In this document: positions 22,960 through 32,999 of the stretch, piece by piece
How positions within the stretch are numbered: the first letter of the stretch is position 1
Layout: every line of letters starts with the position of its first letter
Source: Tetragonia tetragonoides
Lineage: Eukaryota; Streptophyta; Magnoliopsida; Caryophyllales; Aizoaceae
Direction of reading: 5' to 3'
Assembly (NCBI GenBank): GCA_038025085.1
Contig: CM076144.1
Location: 36,242,501-36,306,500, forward strand
DNA: 64,000 nucleotides
Translations under genes and position numbers: made by a program
Notes under the pieces: model-generated
What the model was told of the DNA's origin: nothing
Database searches by the model: none
The model's input: the letters and a program-made list of their open reading frames with translations, nothing else

Positions 22960-23204
22960 ACTTACCAACAAGGATGGTGGTCTAGTAGTTTCAAACTTAC
23001 TCCCAAGTGGTTTGGTAAGATAAGGTTATGGGTTTGAATCCCCATTCCCCCCATGCCTTGTGTCTGCTGGCTTGCTTGCGCTGTTGTTCAACTAGTCTGA
23101 TATGTTCGCTATTGAACACGAGAGTCTGAACATGACGTAGCGGAGGGTGTATCGGTCGCCATTCACTTGCACCCTCTTTTTTAATTACCCAAAAAAAAAA
23201 AACC
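22960..23204 (+). mobile_element. tRNA-derived SINE
   Basis: An A-box-like GGTGGTCTAGTAGTT (near 22975) and a B-box-like GGGTTTGAATCCCC (near 23030) are spaced as in a tRNA head, followed by ~150 bp of body and A-rich tails (23191-23202, then 23217-23239). No tRNA cloverleaf is complete, so it is a retroposon, not a tRNA gene. Confidence 0.6.
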
Positions 23205-23990
23205 TAAACTGAACTCAAAAAAAAAAAAAAAAAAAAAAACCTCAAATGATTATAAAAAAATGAAAAAGGACACACCATTAGTCTCTGATTAGTGATTAGT
23301 GATTAGTGATTAGTAATTAGTGATGGTAGTGTCTAATCTATGATTTTAGGTACTGGAAATTGCCTTTGCCGAAGCTTGTTGGTTAATTTTGGGGAACCAA
23401 ATAAAACAGAGCGTAAGGAGAATATACTTGCAAAAAAATAAAAATAAAAAATAAAAAAATTCGAAAAATGATTTGAGTGAAACGAACCGAAGCAAAATTT
23501 ATAAATGGAAGTAATGGTTACAGGAAATTAGACTTTGTCGGTTTAACTAAACTAGTATAGTAAATGAATTGAAATACTTATGTGAGAGTAAAAGCATATT
23601 ATAGATTGAACTAAATCGAACTACAAATTGAATGGTAGAATGGAAGAAACATGTCTTTGATTGCAGTTCACTTTAGTTTACTTCTACAACTTAGGTCATG
23701 TTTATTTATTTCATTTTAATCATCTAAAATTCAGTTTAGTTCATTTCAAAAAGATTATACATTTGAGAAAAAACATGATCATACTTATTAGTTAGCTTCA
23801 ATTTTGCAAATTTAGTTCAATTAAGCTAGGTTCAAATGAATTCACCTTAATTGTGTCTAATAAACTCTAGAACATATGTTACTAAACTTTTCTAGTTTTT
23901 ATTGAACTTTGCGGGATTTTTAATGTGATAGTTGCTGAAATTTTCAGATATACTTCGTACTTGCCAATACGCACCTTTACACTAAAATCT
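23205..23990. other. Non-genic stretch
   Basis: A-runs, then a short tandem repeat of GATTAGT units (23287-23325), then AT-rich sequence with no gene. Words such as AACTAAACTAGT and GTTCACTTTAGTTTAC hint at a decayed inverted-repeat element, but I could not define its ends. Confidence 0.4.
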
Positions 23991-24067
23991 ACAATAATCG
24001 ACAATCATTGCAAGTTACCATAACATACTAATGATAGTCGTTGATCTATATAAATGTGATCTTGACC

Positions 24068-24164
<97 letters not shown>

Positions 24165-25144
24165 AAAAACATTTATAAACAGTTTTAACAACCAAAAATT
24201 TTTAAATCTTTTTATTTTCCTTAAGCAAAATAATAAATCATTTAAAAAAATTAATCTTGCTTTCTTTTTTTGGTGACAATATAAGTTCTTGTTTGTGTTT
24301 ATAAATTCTTTTTTTGGGTTGGACGTGGGTTCCATAAATTGATCCCATGTTTGATGTTTCATTGCCTGCAATCTCATCGCCATGGTCGCCGGATCGGAGG
24401 AGCTACTTGAGCTGGACTTCTTGGCGGCATGATGAAGATGACAGTGATTTTTAGCCCCCAAAAAAAAATCAGAATTTTTTTTAGCATATATAAGCTCTAG
24501 AAATAAAAGATTTACTTGTACAGAAAGATTGGGAACTAAACAATATGTAGTATATTTTTGTTATTAAAGAAATAAAGGTTTGGTAATTAGAGATATGAAG
24601 TGCAAAAACAAAAGTAGAAAAAAAAAAGAAAAAAGAAGAAGAAGACGATGAAGAACAACATAAGTAAACAAATCATGGGGTTATGGAAATGATGAAACAG
24701 AGATGGATGCATGCTACAAAGTAATAGAAGATGGTCAGTAGCCAAGAAAGAGCAAAAAAATAAACAAAACTGGAGTCCACCGTCATCAATGTCTATCGAC
24801 CTATATGTACCGCAAAATCCAATCCATCGATCCCTCGTCTTCATGGATTATATTGCAAGCAATGAGCGATGAAACTGGTTGAAGGCACTTGAAGCAATCC
24901 TAAATATAACGAACAACGAAAAAAATAATAAACCCAAACAAGACCTTACTTTATTAATTTGCTAAAATGATGTTTTATTTTGCTTAAGGAAAATAAATTT
25001 TTTTACTATATTAATTTTGGTTGTTAAAATTGATTAAAAATACTTTTTTGAATATAAATTTTCAATGGTCAAGATCACTTTTATATAGATCAATGGCTAT
25101 TATTAATCTCTTATGGTAACTTGCGGTGGTTGGCGATTATTGAA
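23989..25144. mobile_element. DNA transposon with long terminal inverted repeats (MULE-like)
   Basis: The left end (~23989-24255) and right end (~24940-25144) are inverted copies: CAATAATCG, GCAAGTTACCATAA, GATCTATATAAA, GTGATCTTGACCATT, TTTTAACAACCAAA and TTTTCCTTAAGCAAAATAA all recur in reverse complement. The repeats are ~200 bp plus an expansion. The ~680-bp interior has reverse-strand fragments (a Ser-rich frame near 24440-24260) that could be captured exons, but no transposase. No target-site duplication is clear, so the superfamily is a guess based on repeat length. Confidence 0.65.
24069..24162. repeat. (TA)n microsatellite, ~47 units
   Basis: An uninterrupted run of alternating T and A inside the left inverted repeat of the 23989-25144 element. 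The other arm lacks it, so it expanded after insertion. Confidence 0.95.
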
Positions 25145-25319
25145 GACTCATCACTTATTTAATATATACTAGTTATGTTTCATTAGAGAGGAATTCCAAT
25201 TGGTGCCCTTTTACTATTGACTTGTCCAACTGGTGCCCCTAACACAGAAAGAAGTCCAATCCATGCCCATTTAAATTTAAAATATCCATTCCGTGTCCTT
25301 ATTTATTGTTTTCCGTTAA

Positions 25320-26548
25320 GTGCAATTTTATTTCTCCATTTTACCCTTAATGAAACGCAGATACATTTTATTTCTCCATTTTACCTCTCAATCACACACT
25401 CTCTCTCCTCCATGGACGACCATGGAAGCTCCCACCATCATCTCTCTCCATTTTACCTCTCAATCACACACACTCTCTCTCTCCTCCATGGACGACCATG
25501 GACCACCACCTTCAACCTTCAACCTTCAACCTTCAACCATGCTTTAATGGACGAAATCAGCGGACACCCCAAAATTTGTGGACAGGCTCTACTCTCGCCC
25601 AAACCGAGTATTGGGGATTTTAGATCTCGAATCAATCACCTTCGACCTTGCTTGAGTCTTTACTCTAATGAACGAGACAAGAGGTGAAGAAACGAACTCT
25701 AGTAATTCGCGAAACCCAGAACCCACTTCGAGCTCTCAAAACCAATTGATAAGAAACGCCCAATTCGTTTCCTCGCGAGGTCTGTTTCAAAACCCTCAAA
25801 CAACTAATCCCAATTTGTTCTTGTTGGTGAACAACAAATCCCATCCATTTGATTATAAGCGTGAGTCTTGTCTAAGGAAGCCAAGCCATGAGTTGAGCAA
25901 ATGCAACTTGAATACTGAGTTTGATATCCTCCAAATTCGAATAATTGATTTTCTATTTGCTTTTTCTGATCAATTTTTTCTTTTTTTTTAATCAATTTGT
26001 TAGTTCAGTGGTTTCTTCTGATTGAATTCCTCCATGGTCACCGGCGACGAATCTAACATGCAAGCTTGAATTTCCGAGAATCGTTACCTCCCTGTAACCG
26101 CCCCAATTCGACCATGAATTATCCGATGGCAAGTTCGATTGAAGGTACTTGGCTTCGATTTCATGAGCTCCGGCGACATTATTGACGATTTCAAGCTCAA
26201 CATGACATGACGGTTCAGTGCTCCACGAGAGCTCTCACAGCGAGCTTGGTGGTCTTTGGTCAACAGTACCGCTAGCCATGCTCGTTTATTTTTGATCTTC
26301 ACTGTCCTTTGGGTGTCCTAATTTGATTTTGCTCAGATCTGTTCAGTACTTCTTTTTGTGCTTCTGGGTTGTGGCCAAGGGTTATTATTTAACTTCAATT
26401 ACTGGTTGAAGATGAAGTTAGCTGAATGATTTATTTGTTCCTGATTCCAAGCTGAAAAAGACGAAGACTTGTTCGTGATGGAACATTTGTGGATTTTGTT
26501 CTTCCTAATGACTTTTCTTTTGTTTATTACTTGTACTTTTCTTTTTTG
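25320..26548 (+). pseudogene. Interior of the inverted-repeat element, possible captured gene
   Basis: A duplicated block occurs near 25368-25500 (CTCCATTTTACCTCTCAATC and CCATGGACGACCATGG each twice), then CTTCAACCTT repeated four times. A frame from 25668 to 25988 begins MNETRGEE and is Ser/Asn-rich; it resembles no family I know. The density of coding-like words suggests an old captured 5' gene piece, but this is weak. Confidence 0.25.
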
Positions 26549-26553
26549 TTAGC

Positions 26554-26763
26554 TATGGAAGGATATTATTTCCTGTATATATTCTTAGCTGTACACTTGC
26601 TGTTATATTGCTAGGAGATTTTCTAGGCTATATTCTGTATATTGTTAGAGATATTCTAGGTGTTAGTTTCCTTCTATGACACATACGCCTCCTGTATATA
26701 TTTTGGGTGATCTCGGTCCAATGAAATCAAGAGATTGAACTCTATCAATTCTGAAATTCTTTA
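26554..26763 (+). repeat. 5' LTR of the copia element
   Basis: Begins TATGGAAGGATATT and ends GAAATTCTTTA. Contains CTGTATATATTTTGG, a TATA-like promoter candidate, near its 3' third. Confidence 0.95.
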
Positions 26764-26775
26764 TGGTATCAGAGC
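26764..26775 (+). other. Primer binding site
   Basis: TGGTATCAGAGC directly after the 5' LTR is the usual plant copia site complementary to the initiator methionine tRNA 3' end. Confidence 0.9.
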
Positions 26776-26873
26776 CATGATCCATTGACAGAACGAACAA
26801 CAATCTCAATTTTCATAACCCACAAACACAACCTCAACCATAACCAAACACAACCACAACCTCACCCATAACC

Positions 26874-29800
26874 ATGACCAACAAGGAAGAACCACCCAAG
26901 AAAACTGATACAGAGAAAAAGAGAAGGATTACTAATCCTACATCTCCATATTTTCTTCCTAATAATGATATTCCTGGCTTGAATATTTGTGGTATCACTC
27001 TTCGAGGAGATGCAAATTATAGAGAGTGGGCTACGGCTCTAAAAAATGCTTTCCGTGCAAAGCGTAAATTGGGGTTCCTTGATGGAACCTTAACCATGAT
27101 GACAGATGATAAAGATGATATTGAAGACTGGTATACTGTGAATTCCATGCTAGTCGGATGGGTAATGAACTCAATCGAGACGAGTCTACGCTCAAATTTA
27201 GCCTATGTAGACTCTGTCAAAAACTTGTGGGATGACATAAAAGAAAGATTTGACACACCAGATGCTATGCGTGTCAATGAACTAAAGGATGCCATAGCAA
27301 ACTGTAAACAACGAGGTCAATCAGTGACGGATTACTATGGTCGACTGAAGGCCTTGTGGGAAGAATTCGCAGGCTACCGTATCTTGCCTGTGTGCAAGTG
27401 TGGACACTGTAAATGTGACCTTGTCAAACAGCTCATGGCCGCGGTCGAGATCGAACAAATTCATGAATTTTTGTTGGGCTTAGATGACATATACAGCGAA
27501 CTTCGAAGTCACATCCTAAGCACTGATCCTCTTCCCACTCTCAGCAAATCCTATCAGATGGTCATCAAGGAGGAAAGGCACAAAAAGATCGTTCGCACCA
27601 AGGATGACCGTGCCGAAGCTGTAGCCTTTGCCATGCCTCTCGGACGTGGGAAACAATTGTCAAATAATGAACGTCCTTTCTGTACCCACTGTAATCGAGC
27701 GGGCCATGATAAATCTGGGTGCTTCAAGCTTACTGGGCAGTACCCTGATTGGTGGTTCACTCAAGGGAAGGGACGTGGTCGAGGAGGTAGCAATGGTGGG
27801 ATGGCAGGTCGTGGACGGGGGCTAGGTGCTGCAGTGGCTAACGCCACTAACGCCACATATTCTGTCGAGACAAGCAGCGAGCCTACTGGAATGCCGCCCA
27901 AAATCACAGCAGAACAGTGGAATGCCATTCTCTCAGCAATCGGGTCCAGTAAGCCCAATACTTCCTCCGTAGAGCAGTTGTCTGGTAAGTATTTGAACAA
28001 CGCTTGGCTACTCGATAGCGGAGCATCATATCACCTAACTGGAAATATAGATTGTTTGACCCAACTTACAGTTGTGCCCAAATCACCGGTGGGGTTACCC
28101 AATGGTGATATCGTATTCGCTACTCATGAAGGCACAGCACGTATTCATGGCTTAACTCTAGAACATGTTCTCTATGTACCCAAGTTGGAGTGTAGCTTGA
28201 TCTCAGTTGCTCGACTTATCGATGCTTTTCGCTGTTTTGTCATATTCACTGATAGTTGTTGTGTGATACAGGACCCAATTTCGAGGATGGTGATTGGAGC
28301 GGGTGAGCGTCGTGGTGGGGTCTACTATTTTGTTGGTGCATCAAAGGGTCAAGCGCATCATGTGGCGACAGTGGATACATATGATCTATGGCATCAAAGG
28401 ATGGGACATCCGTCTTCCAAAGTTGTTAGTTTACTTAGTCATGTGCCTAAGAGTAGTTTTTATAATGTTAAGAATAAAGTGTGTGATGCATGTTTTCGAG
28501 CAAAACAATCTCGTACTGTTTTTGGGCTTAGTGAAAATCGGGCTACTGAACCTTTTGCTCTACTTCATTGTGATGTTTGGGGATCTTACCGGCATGCTTC
28601 CACTTCGGGTGATCATTATTTTTTAACAATTGTCGATGATTATTCCCGTGCCGTATGGATTTATTTGATGAATGAAAAGAGTGAGGTCCCTTCTCATTTT
28701 CGTAAGTTTTGTGCTATGGCTTCTACCCAATTTAATAAATCTGTTAAAATAGTCCGGAGCGACAACGGCACTGAATTTAAACCTCTACAACCCTTCTTTG
28801 ATGATAATGGGATTTTGTTTCAAACCTCATGCGTTGATACTCCTCAACAAAATGGTAGGGTAGAGCGCAAACACAGACACATCTTAGAGGTGGCCCGAGC
28901 TCTTCGTTTTCAAGCCAATTTACCTATTGATTTTTGGGGAGAGTGTACATTGGCCGCTGGTTATTTAATAAATCGAACCCCGACTCCGTTAAATGAGGGA
29001 AAAACCCCTTTTGAGAAGCTATTTGGAAAACCTCCATCCTATGACCACATTCGCATATTTGGTTGTCTCTGTTACGTTCTCCAAAAACCTCGGGATCGTG
29101 ACAAGTTTGCAGCCCGTAGTCGAAAATGTGTATTTCTTGGATATTCTCATGTCAAAAAGGGATGGAAGGTTTATGACCTTGAGACGGGGGATCATTTTGT
29201 TTGACGTGATGTAAAGTTTGTTGAGCATGTATTTCCGTATCTCTCTACTGCTTCCGCTTCTAACGATGATTCCATGAATGACGGTTTCCGTCAACTGTTT
29301 GCTCATGATTCTGATACTGATGACACTTCCCTTACTCCGAGCTCATCCACCTCTGTGACCCGAGCAGGTGGTTGTGACACTCTCAACCATCCACGAGAGC
29401 AAGCTACCACTCCCAGCACTGCTGATGCAACACTGTCGGGCGACCTGCAGGACCCAAACAGCCCGGTCGAGTACAATGCCTCCACCCGTATAGCCACTTC
29501 TGATGATGCTACAGCTAACCCAGGTTCTGACCAGCCAGCATCAAGTGCAGCATTAAGGGGGAGTGATACTGTCCATAGTACGGGGTCTTCAAATCAGGAC
29601 ATGGATGTGACTATGGGCCGTGGACAACGCAACAAGAAGCCAAATGTTCGTCTTCATGATTATATATGCACCAATGCTGCACAATCGAATGACCCACCAC
29701 CCACCGCTCCATCCTCATCATCCTCAGGTACTCCGTATCCCATAGCATCTTATGTGAATTATGACAAATTTTCTAGTGCCCATCGTATATTTCTTGCAGC

Positions 29801-31352
29801 TATTTCTACCACTGAAGAACCAGCTGGATATGGTGATGCTTCTCGTGACCCCGAATGGCGCAAAGCTATGCGTCTAGAGATAGAGGCACTTGAGCGAAAT
29901 GGAACGTGGACCATCGAGATCCTGCCGCCTGGAAAGAAAGCTCTTGGCTGCAAATGGGTATATAAGAATAAATATAATTCCGACGGCACACTTGAGCGAC
30001 GTAAAGCACGAGTGGTTGTCTTTGGTAATCATCAATTAGAAGGCATTGATTATAATGAGACGTTTGCTCCGGTTGCTAAAATGGTCACTGTTCGTATGTT
30101 TCTTGCCATTGCCGCTGCCAAAGGATGGGAGCTACATCAAATGGACGTCCATAATGCCTTTTTACATGGCGATCTTGATGAAGAAGTATACATGAAATTG
30201 CCACCCGGTTTTTCGGCCTCTCATCCAGGAAAGGTATGTCGCCTTCGCAAGTCATTATATGGGCTCCGACAAGCACCACGAAACTGGTTTACCAAGCTAG
30301 CCACATCTCTGCGTGCTTATGGGTTTTCTCAAACTTATGCTGATTACTCACTGTTTACAATGCGCCGTGGGAATGATACACTCAGCGTTCTTATCTACGT
30401 TGATGATTTGATAATTGCGGGCAGTAATCCTGACTCTATTCACGCTCTCAAGGCATACCTTAGCAGCTGTTTTTATATGAAAGACCTTGGTCATTTGAAA
30501 TATTTTCTTGGTCTTGAGGTTGCTCGCAATGCTGAAGGGATCTTCCTTTGTCAACGCAAGTATGTTTTGGACATTATCACTGAAGCTGGTCTCCTTGGCT
30601 CCAAACCTGCTCGGGTTCCAATTGAACAGAATCACAAGCTTGCTCTAGCCAATGGTCCGCTTCTTTCGGATCCCTCTCCTTATCGTCGTTTGATTGGGCG
30701 ACTTATTTATTTGACGATCACTCGTCCTGAGCTGAGTTATTATGTACATGTGCTGGCACAATTCATGCAGCATCCCCGGGTAGAGCATTGGGACGCAGCA
30801 CTCCATGTACTTCGTTATTTGAAAGGAAATCCGGGACAAGGTATTTTTCTTCCTGCTAAGTGTGATCTTCAGCTGTACGGGTTTTGTGACTCCGATTGGG
30901 CAAGTTGCCCTTTGAGTCGTCGTTCCTTGACTGGCTACTTTGTTCTTCTTGGACAATCTCCCATTTCGTGGAAGACAAAGAAACAACCGACTGTTTCGCG
31001 CTCTTCAGCTGAGGCTGAATACAGGTCAATGGCAACGACAGCTTGTGAGCTCACATGGTTAAAAACACTTCTTCGTGCTCTCGGGGTCGATCACTCACAA
31101 CCCATGCGTTTAATTTGTGATAACACAGCGGCGCTCCACATAGCCTCTAACCCTGTGTTTCATGATCGCACCAAGCACATCGAGGTCGATTGTCACTTTG
31201 TTCGTGATAAGATTCAAGCAGGCGAGATCGCGACATCTCATACTCGATCGTGTGATCAGTTAGCTGACATCCTCACAAAGGCGTTGGGCCCCACACACTT
31301 TGCTACTTTCCTTTGCAAGTTGGGTGTTCGGAATCTTCACGCTCCAACTTGA
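26874..31352 (+). pseudogene. copia gag-pol polyprotein with one in-frame stop
   Basis: One long frame (~1,490 codons) interrupted by TGA at 29202-29204, where the family usually has Ser in the SRDV motif. Order: gag of the UBN2 type (residues ~30-250); zinc knuckle CTHCNRAGHDKSGC (~270); aspartic protease LLDSGASYH (~378); integrase with the HQRMGH/CDAC zinc site (~505-545) and D, D, E in CDVWG, SDNGTEF and ERKH (~566, 628, 663). After the stop come reverse transcriptase with YVDDLIIAG (~30396) and RNase H with DSDWASC (~30885). All catalytic motifs are present. Gag and pol lie in one frame, as usual for plant copia. Confidence 0.93.
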
Positions 31353-31359
31353 GGGGGAG
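31349..31359 (+). other. Polypurine tract
   Basis: Sequence GAGGGGGAG immediately before the 3' LTR, the plus-strand DNA primer site. Confidence 0.85.
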
Positions 31360-31569
31360 TATGGAAGGATATTATTTCCTGTATATATTCTTAGCTGTAC
31401 ACTTGCTGTTATATTGCTAGGAGATTTTCTAGGCTATATTCTGTATATTGTTAGAGATATTCTAGGTGTTAGTTTCCTTCTATGACACATACGCCTCCTG
31501 TATATATTTTGGGTGATCTCGGTCCAATAAAATCAAGAGATTGAACTCTATCAATTCTGAAATTCTTTA
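31360..31569 (+). repeat. 3' LTR of the copia element
   Basis: 210 bp, identical to the 5' LTR except one G/A difference. Followed directly by the TTAGC target copy. Confidence 0.95.
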
Positions 31570-31574
31570 TTAGC

Positions 31575-32035
31575 CTAGCTTGCTTTCTAAGTTTGGTTGA
31601 TGGTTCTGTAGTAGTGATTTGTGGGTGATTTGGAGATCTTTCTTTTTCTTGCTTACTGTATTTCTTATGGCAAACTGCAGCAGATCTTCATGATCAAATT
31701 CTGTAATAAGATCGCATTTCATTTAACAAACCAATTACGAGTATTAACAAACCAATTACGAGTAATTAACAAACTAAAAAAAATGAAGTGTCTAGATCAA
31801 TTCTAAGGTATTTAGTATTTTATAGTTCATCTCAGAATAATCTACTGCAATCTGGTCTTTTATTTTGTGTGTCATACAATTAATAAAATGGTCTTTTTAA
31901 ATGCAGAAATTTTTGGGGGGAAATTGAGCAAAAAATGGGGGGAAAAAAAGAGGGGCAATTTTGTCAGCATATTTTGCTCGAAAAAGACAAGAGACATGGA
32001 CGGCATTAAATTCAGTAGCCACGTCATCACTTTGT
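31575..32035. other. Right interior of the inverted-repeat element
   Basis: No gene. Contains a 20-bp direct duplication (ACAAACCAATTACGAGTA near 31726 and 31747) and a G-rich segment (31914-31945). Confidence 0.5.
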
Positions 32036-32164
32036 AACAGAAAAGAAAAAATAAGGACACAGAATGGATATTTTAAATTTAAATGGGCACGGACCAGACT
32101 TCTTTCTGTGTTAGGGACACCAGTTGGACAAGTCAATAGTAAAAGGGTACCAATTGGAATTCCC

Positions 32165-32690
32165 CTTTATTAAATCTATGGTCTACAACATCTTTATTAG
32201 ATATCGTCGAAGATTGTTATTTGGAGCACATCTTTGATCAACCCATTATTTGAGATTGTTATTTGATTTTCCTTGATAGAATTTCAGTCTTTTGTACAAT
32301 CCATATGACTCAATGTATATCTATCTTTTACTATAAAAAAAAAATTGGACCAATTTTTATTTATTCCAGTACTCCAATTTTAGTGATTGTTTATATATGA
32401 GTGAAAACATGGGAGCTATCTTAAGGATATTACATCTCCAAGACAAATCTAAGTTTATCGGACACGGCAAGTGAACCACTTGCAGAGAATTTGTGTTGAT
32501 CACTTTGACAATTGTTGCAAATAGGCAAGTTGGCATGCTTACCACGGTACAAGTCAACAAATTAAAGAAGATGTACAATTACAGAACTCCAATGCCTCCG
32601 GGCAAATTGACCTCACTCCTCAACTTGATTATATGTCTAACACGTGAAGAAAGGGAAAAATATTTTATATATGTAATTTAATATTACCCT
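32165..32690. other. Non-genic stretch
   Basis: AT-rich; short frames only, nothing recognisable. Confidence 0.4.
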
Positions 32691-32719
32691 GCTGTTTGTC
32701 GCACCAAAAAAATATTACC

Positions 32720-32990
32720 AAGAGCTACAGCACCTGTCATCATTTGGAAACCTCCTAGGAAGGGTTTCAAGAAGAATCCTTCCTGTGCTGCTGGTGGGGG
32801 TGTTGTGCGTGATGAGGATGGGCTTTGGAAATGGGAGGTGGGGTGCAAAACTAAGTCTGTAAGCTCACTGTCAGTTTTGCCTAGGTTCTGCTCCTGGGCT
32901 TTTTGTAAGCATACTGTAGCACTAAACTTGCTGTATGTTTGGTGTATGAACTACTAATATGATATAAATAAACTATCCTTTTATAAAAAA
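32720..32990 (+). pseudogene. Truncated LINE 3' end with RNase H-like fragment
   Basis: Translated around 32737-32860 it gives IIWKPPRKGFKKN and then AGGGVVRDEDGLWKWE, matching the start of the RNase H-like domain common at the C-terminus of plant LINE polyproteins (WKPP...GGVVRD...G). The domain breaks off after ~45 residues. The downstream text ends with TATGATATAAATAAACTATC and an A/T tail, as at a LINE 3' end. Likely a 5'-truncated, decayed insertion. Confidence 0.5.
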
Positions 32991-32999
32991 ATATATATA

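Larger units (their letters stand above)
26554..31569 (+). mobile_element. Ty1/copia LTR retrotransposon, near-intact
   Basis: Complete structure: 210-bp LTRs, primer binding site, gag-pol, polypurine tract and a 5-bp target-site duplication TTAGC (26549-26553 and 31570-31574). The LTRs differ at a single base (ATGAAATC versus ATAAAATC), so the insertion is recent. Short LTRs and the gag type (UBN2-like) suggest the Ale/Retrofit lineage. It inserted into the 25191-32164 inverted-repeat element. Confidence 0.95.
25191..32164. mobile_element. ~7-kb inverted-repeat element split by a copia insertion
   Basis: 25191-25322 and 32036-32164 are inverted copies (~130 bp): AATTCCAATTGGT, CCCTTTTACTATTGACTTG, TAACACAGAAAGAAGTC, and CCCATTTAAATTTAAAATAT appear on both sides in reverse complement with a few mismatches. 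Excluding the copia element and one target copy, the element would be about 2 kb. The interior has no transposase. Target-site duplications are not evident at the outer edges. Confidence 0.7.

Noticed and set aside
22960..23204. tRNA gene
   Set aside because: Only A- and B-box-like words; no acceptor stem or anticodon arm, and an A tail, so a SINE.
23978..23990. CACTA-type transposon end
   Set aside because: CACTA occurs near the left end of the 24-kb element, but the right arm lacks it.
24069..24461. Reverse-strand protein with a long Ile-Tyr tail
   Set aside because: The tail is translated (TA)n; only a short Ser-rich piece could be a captured exon.
29202..29204. Programmed stop readthrough between integrase and RT in copia
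   Set aside because: Plant copia elements normally use one frame without a stop here; the family residue is Ser, so a point mutation is simpler.
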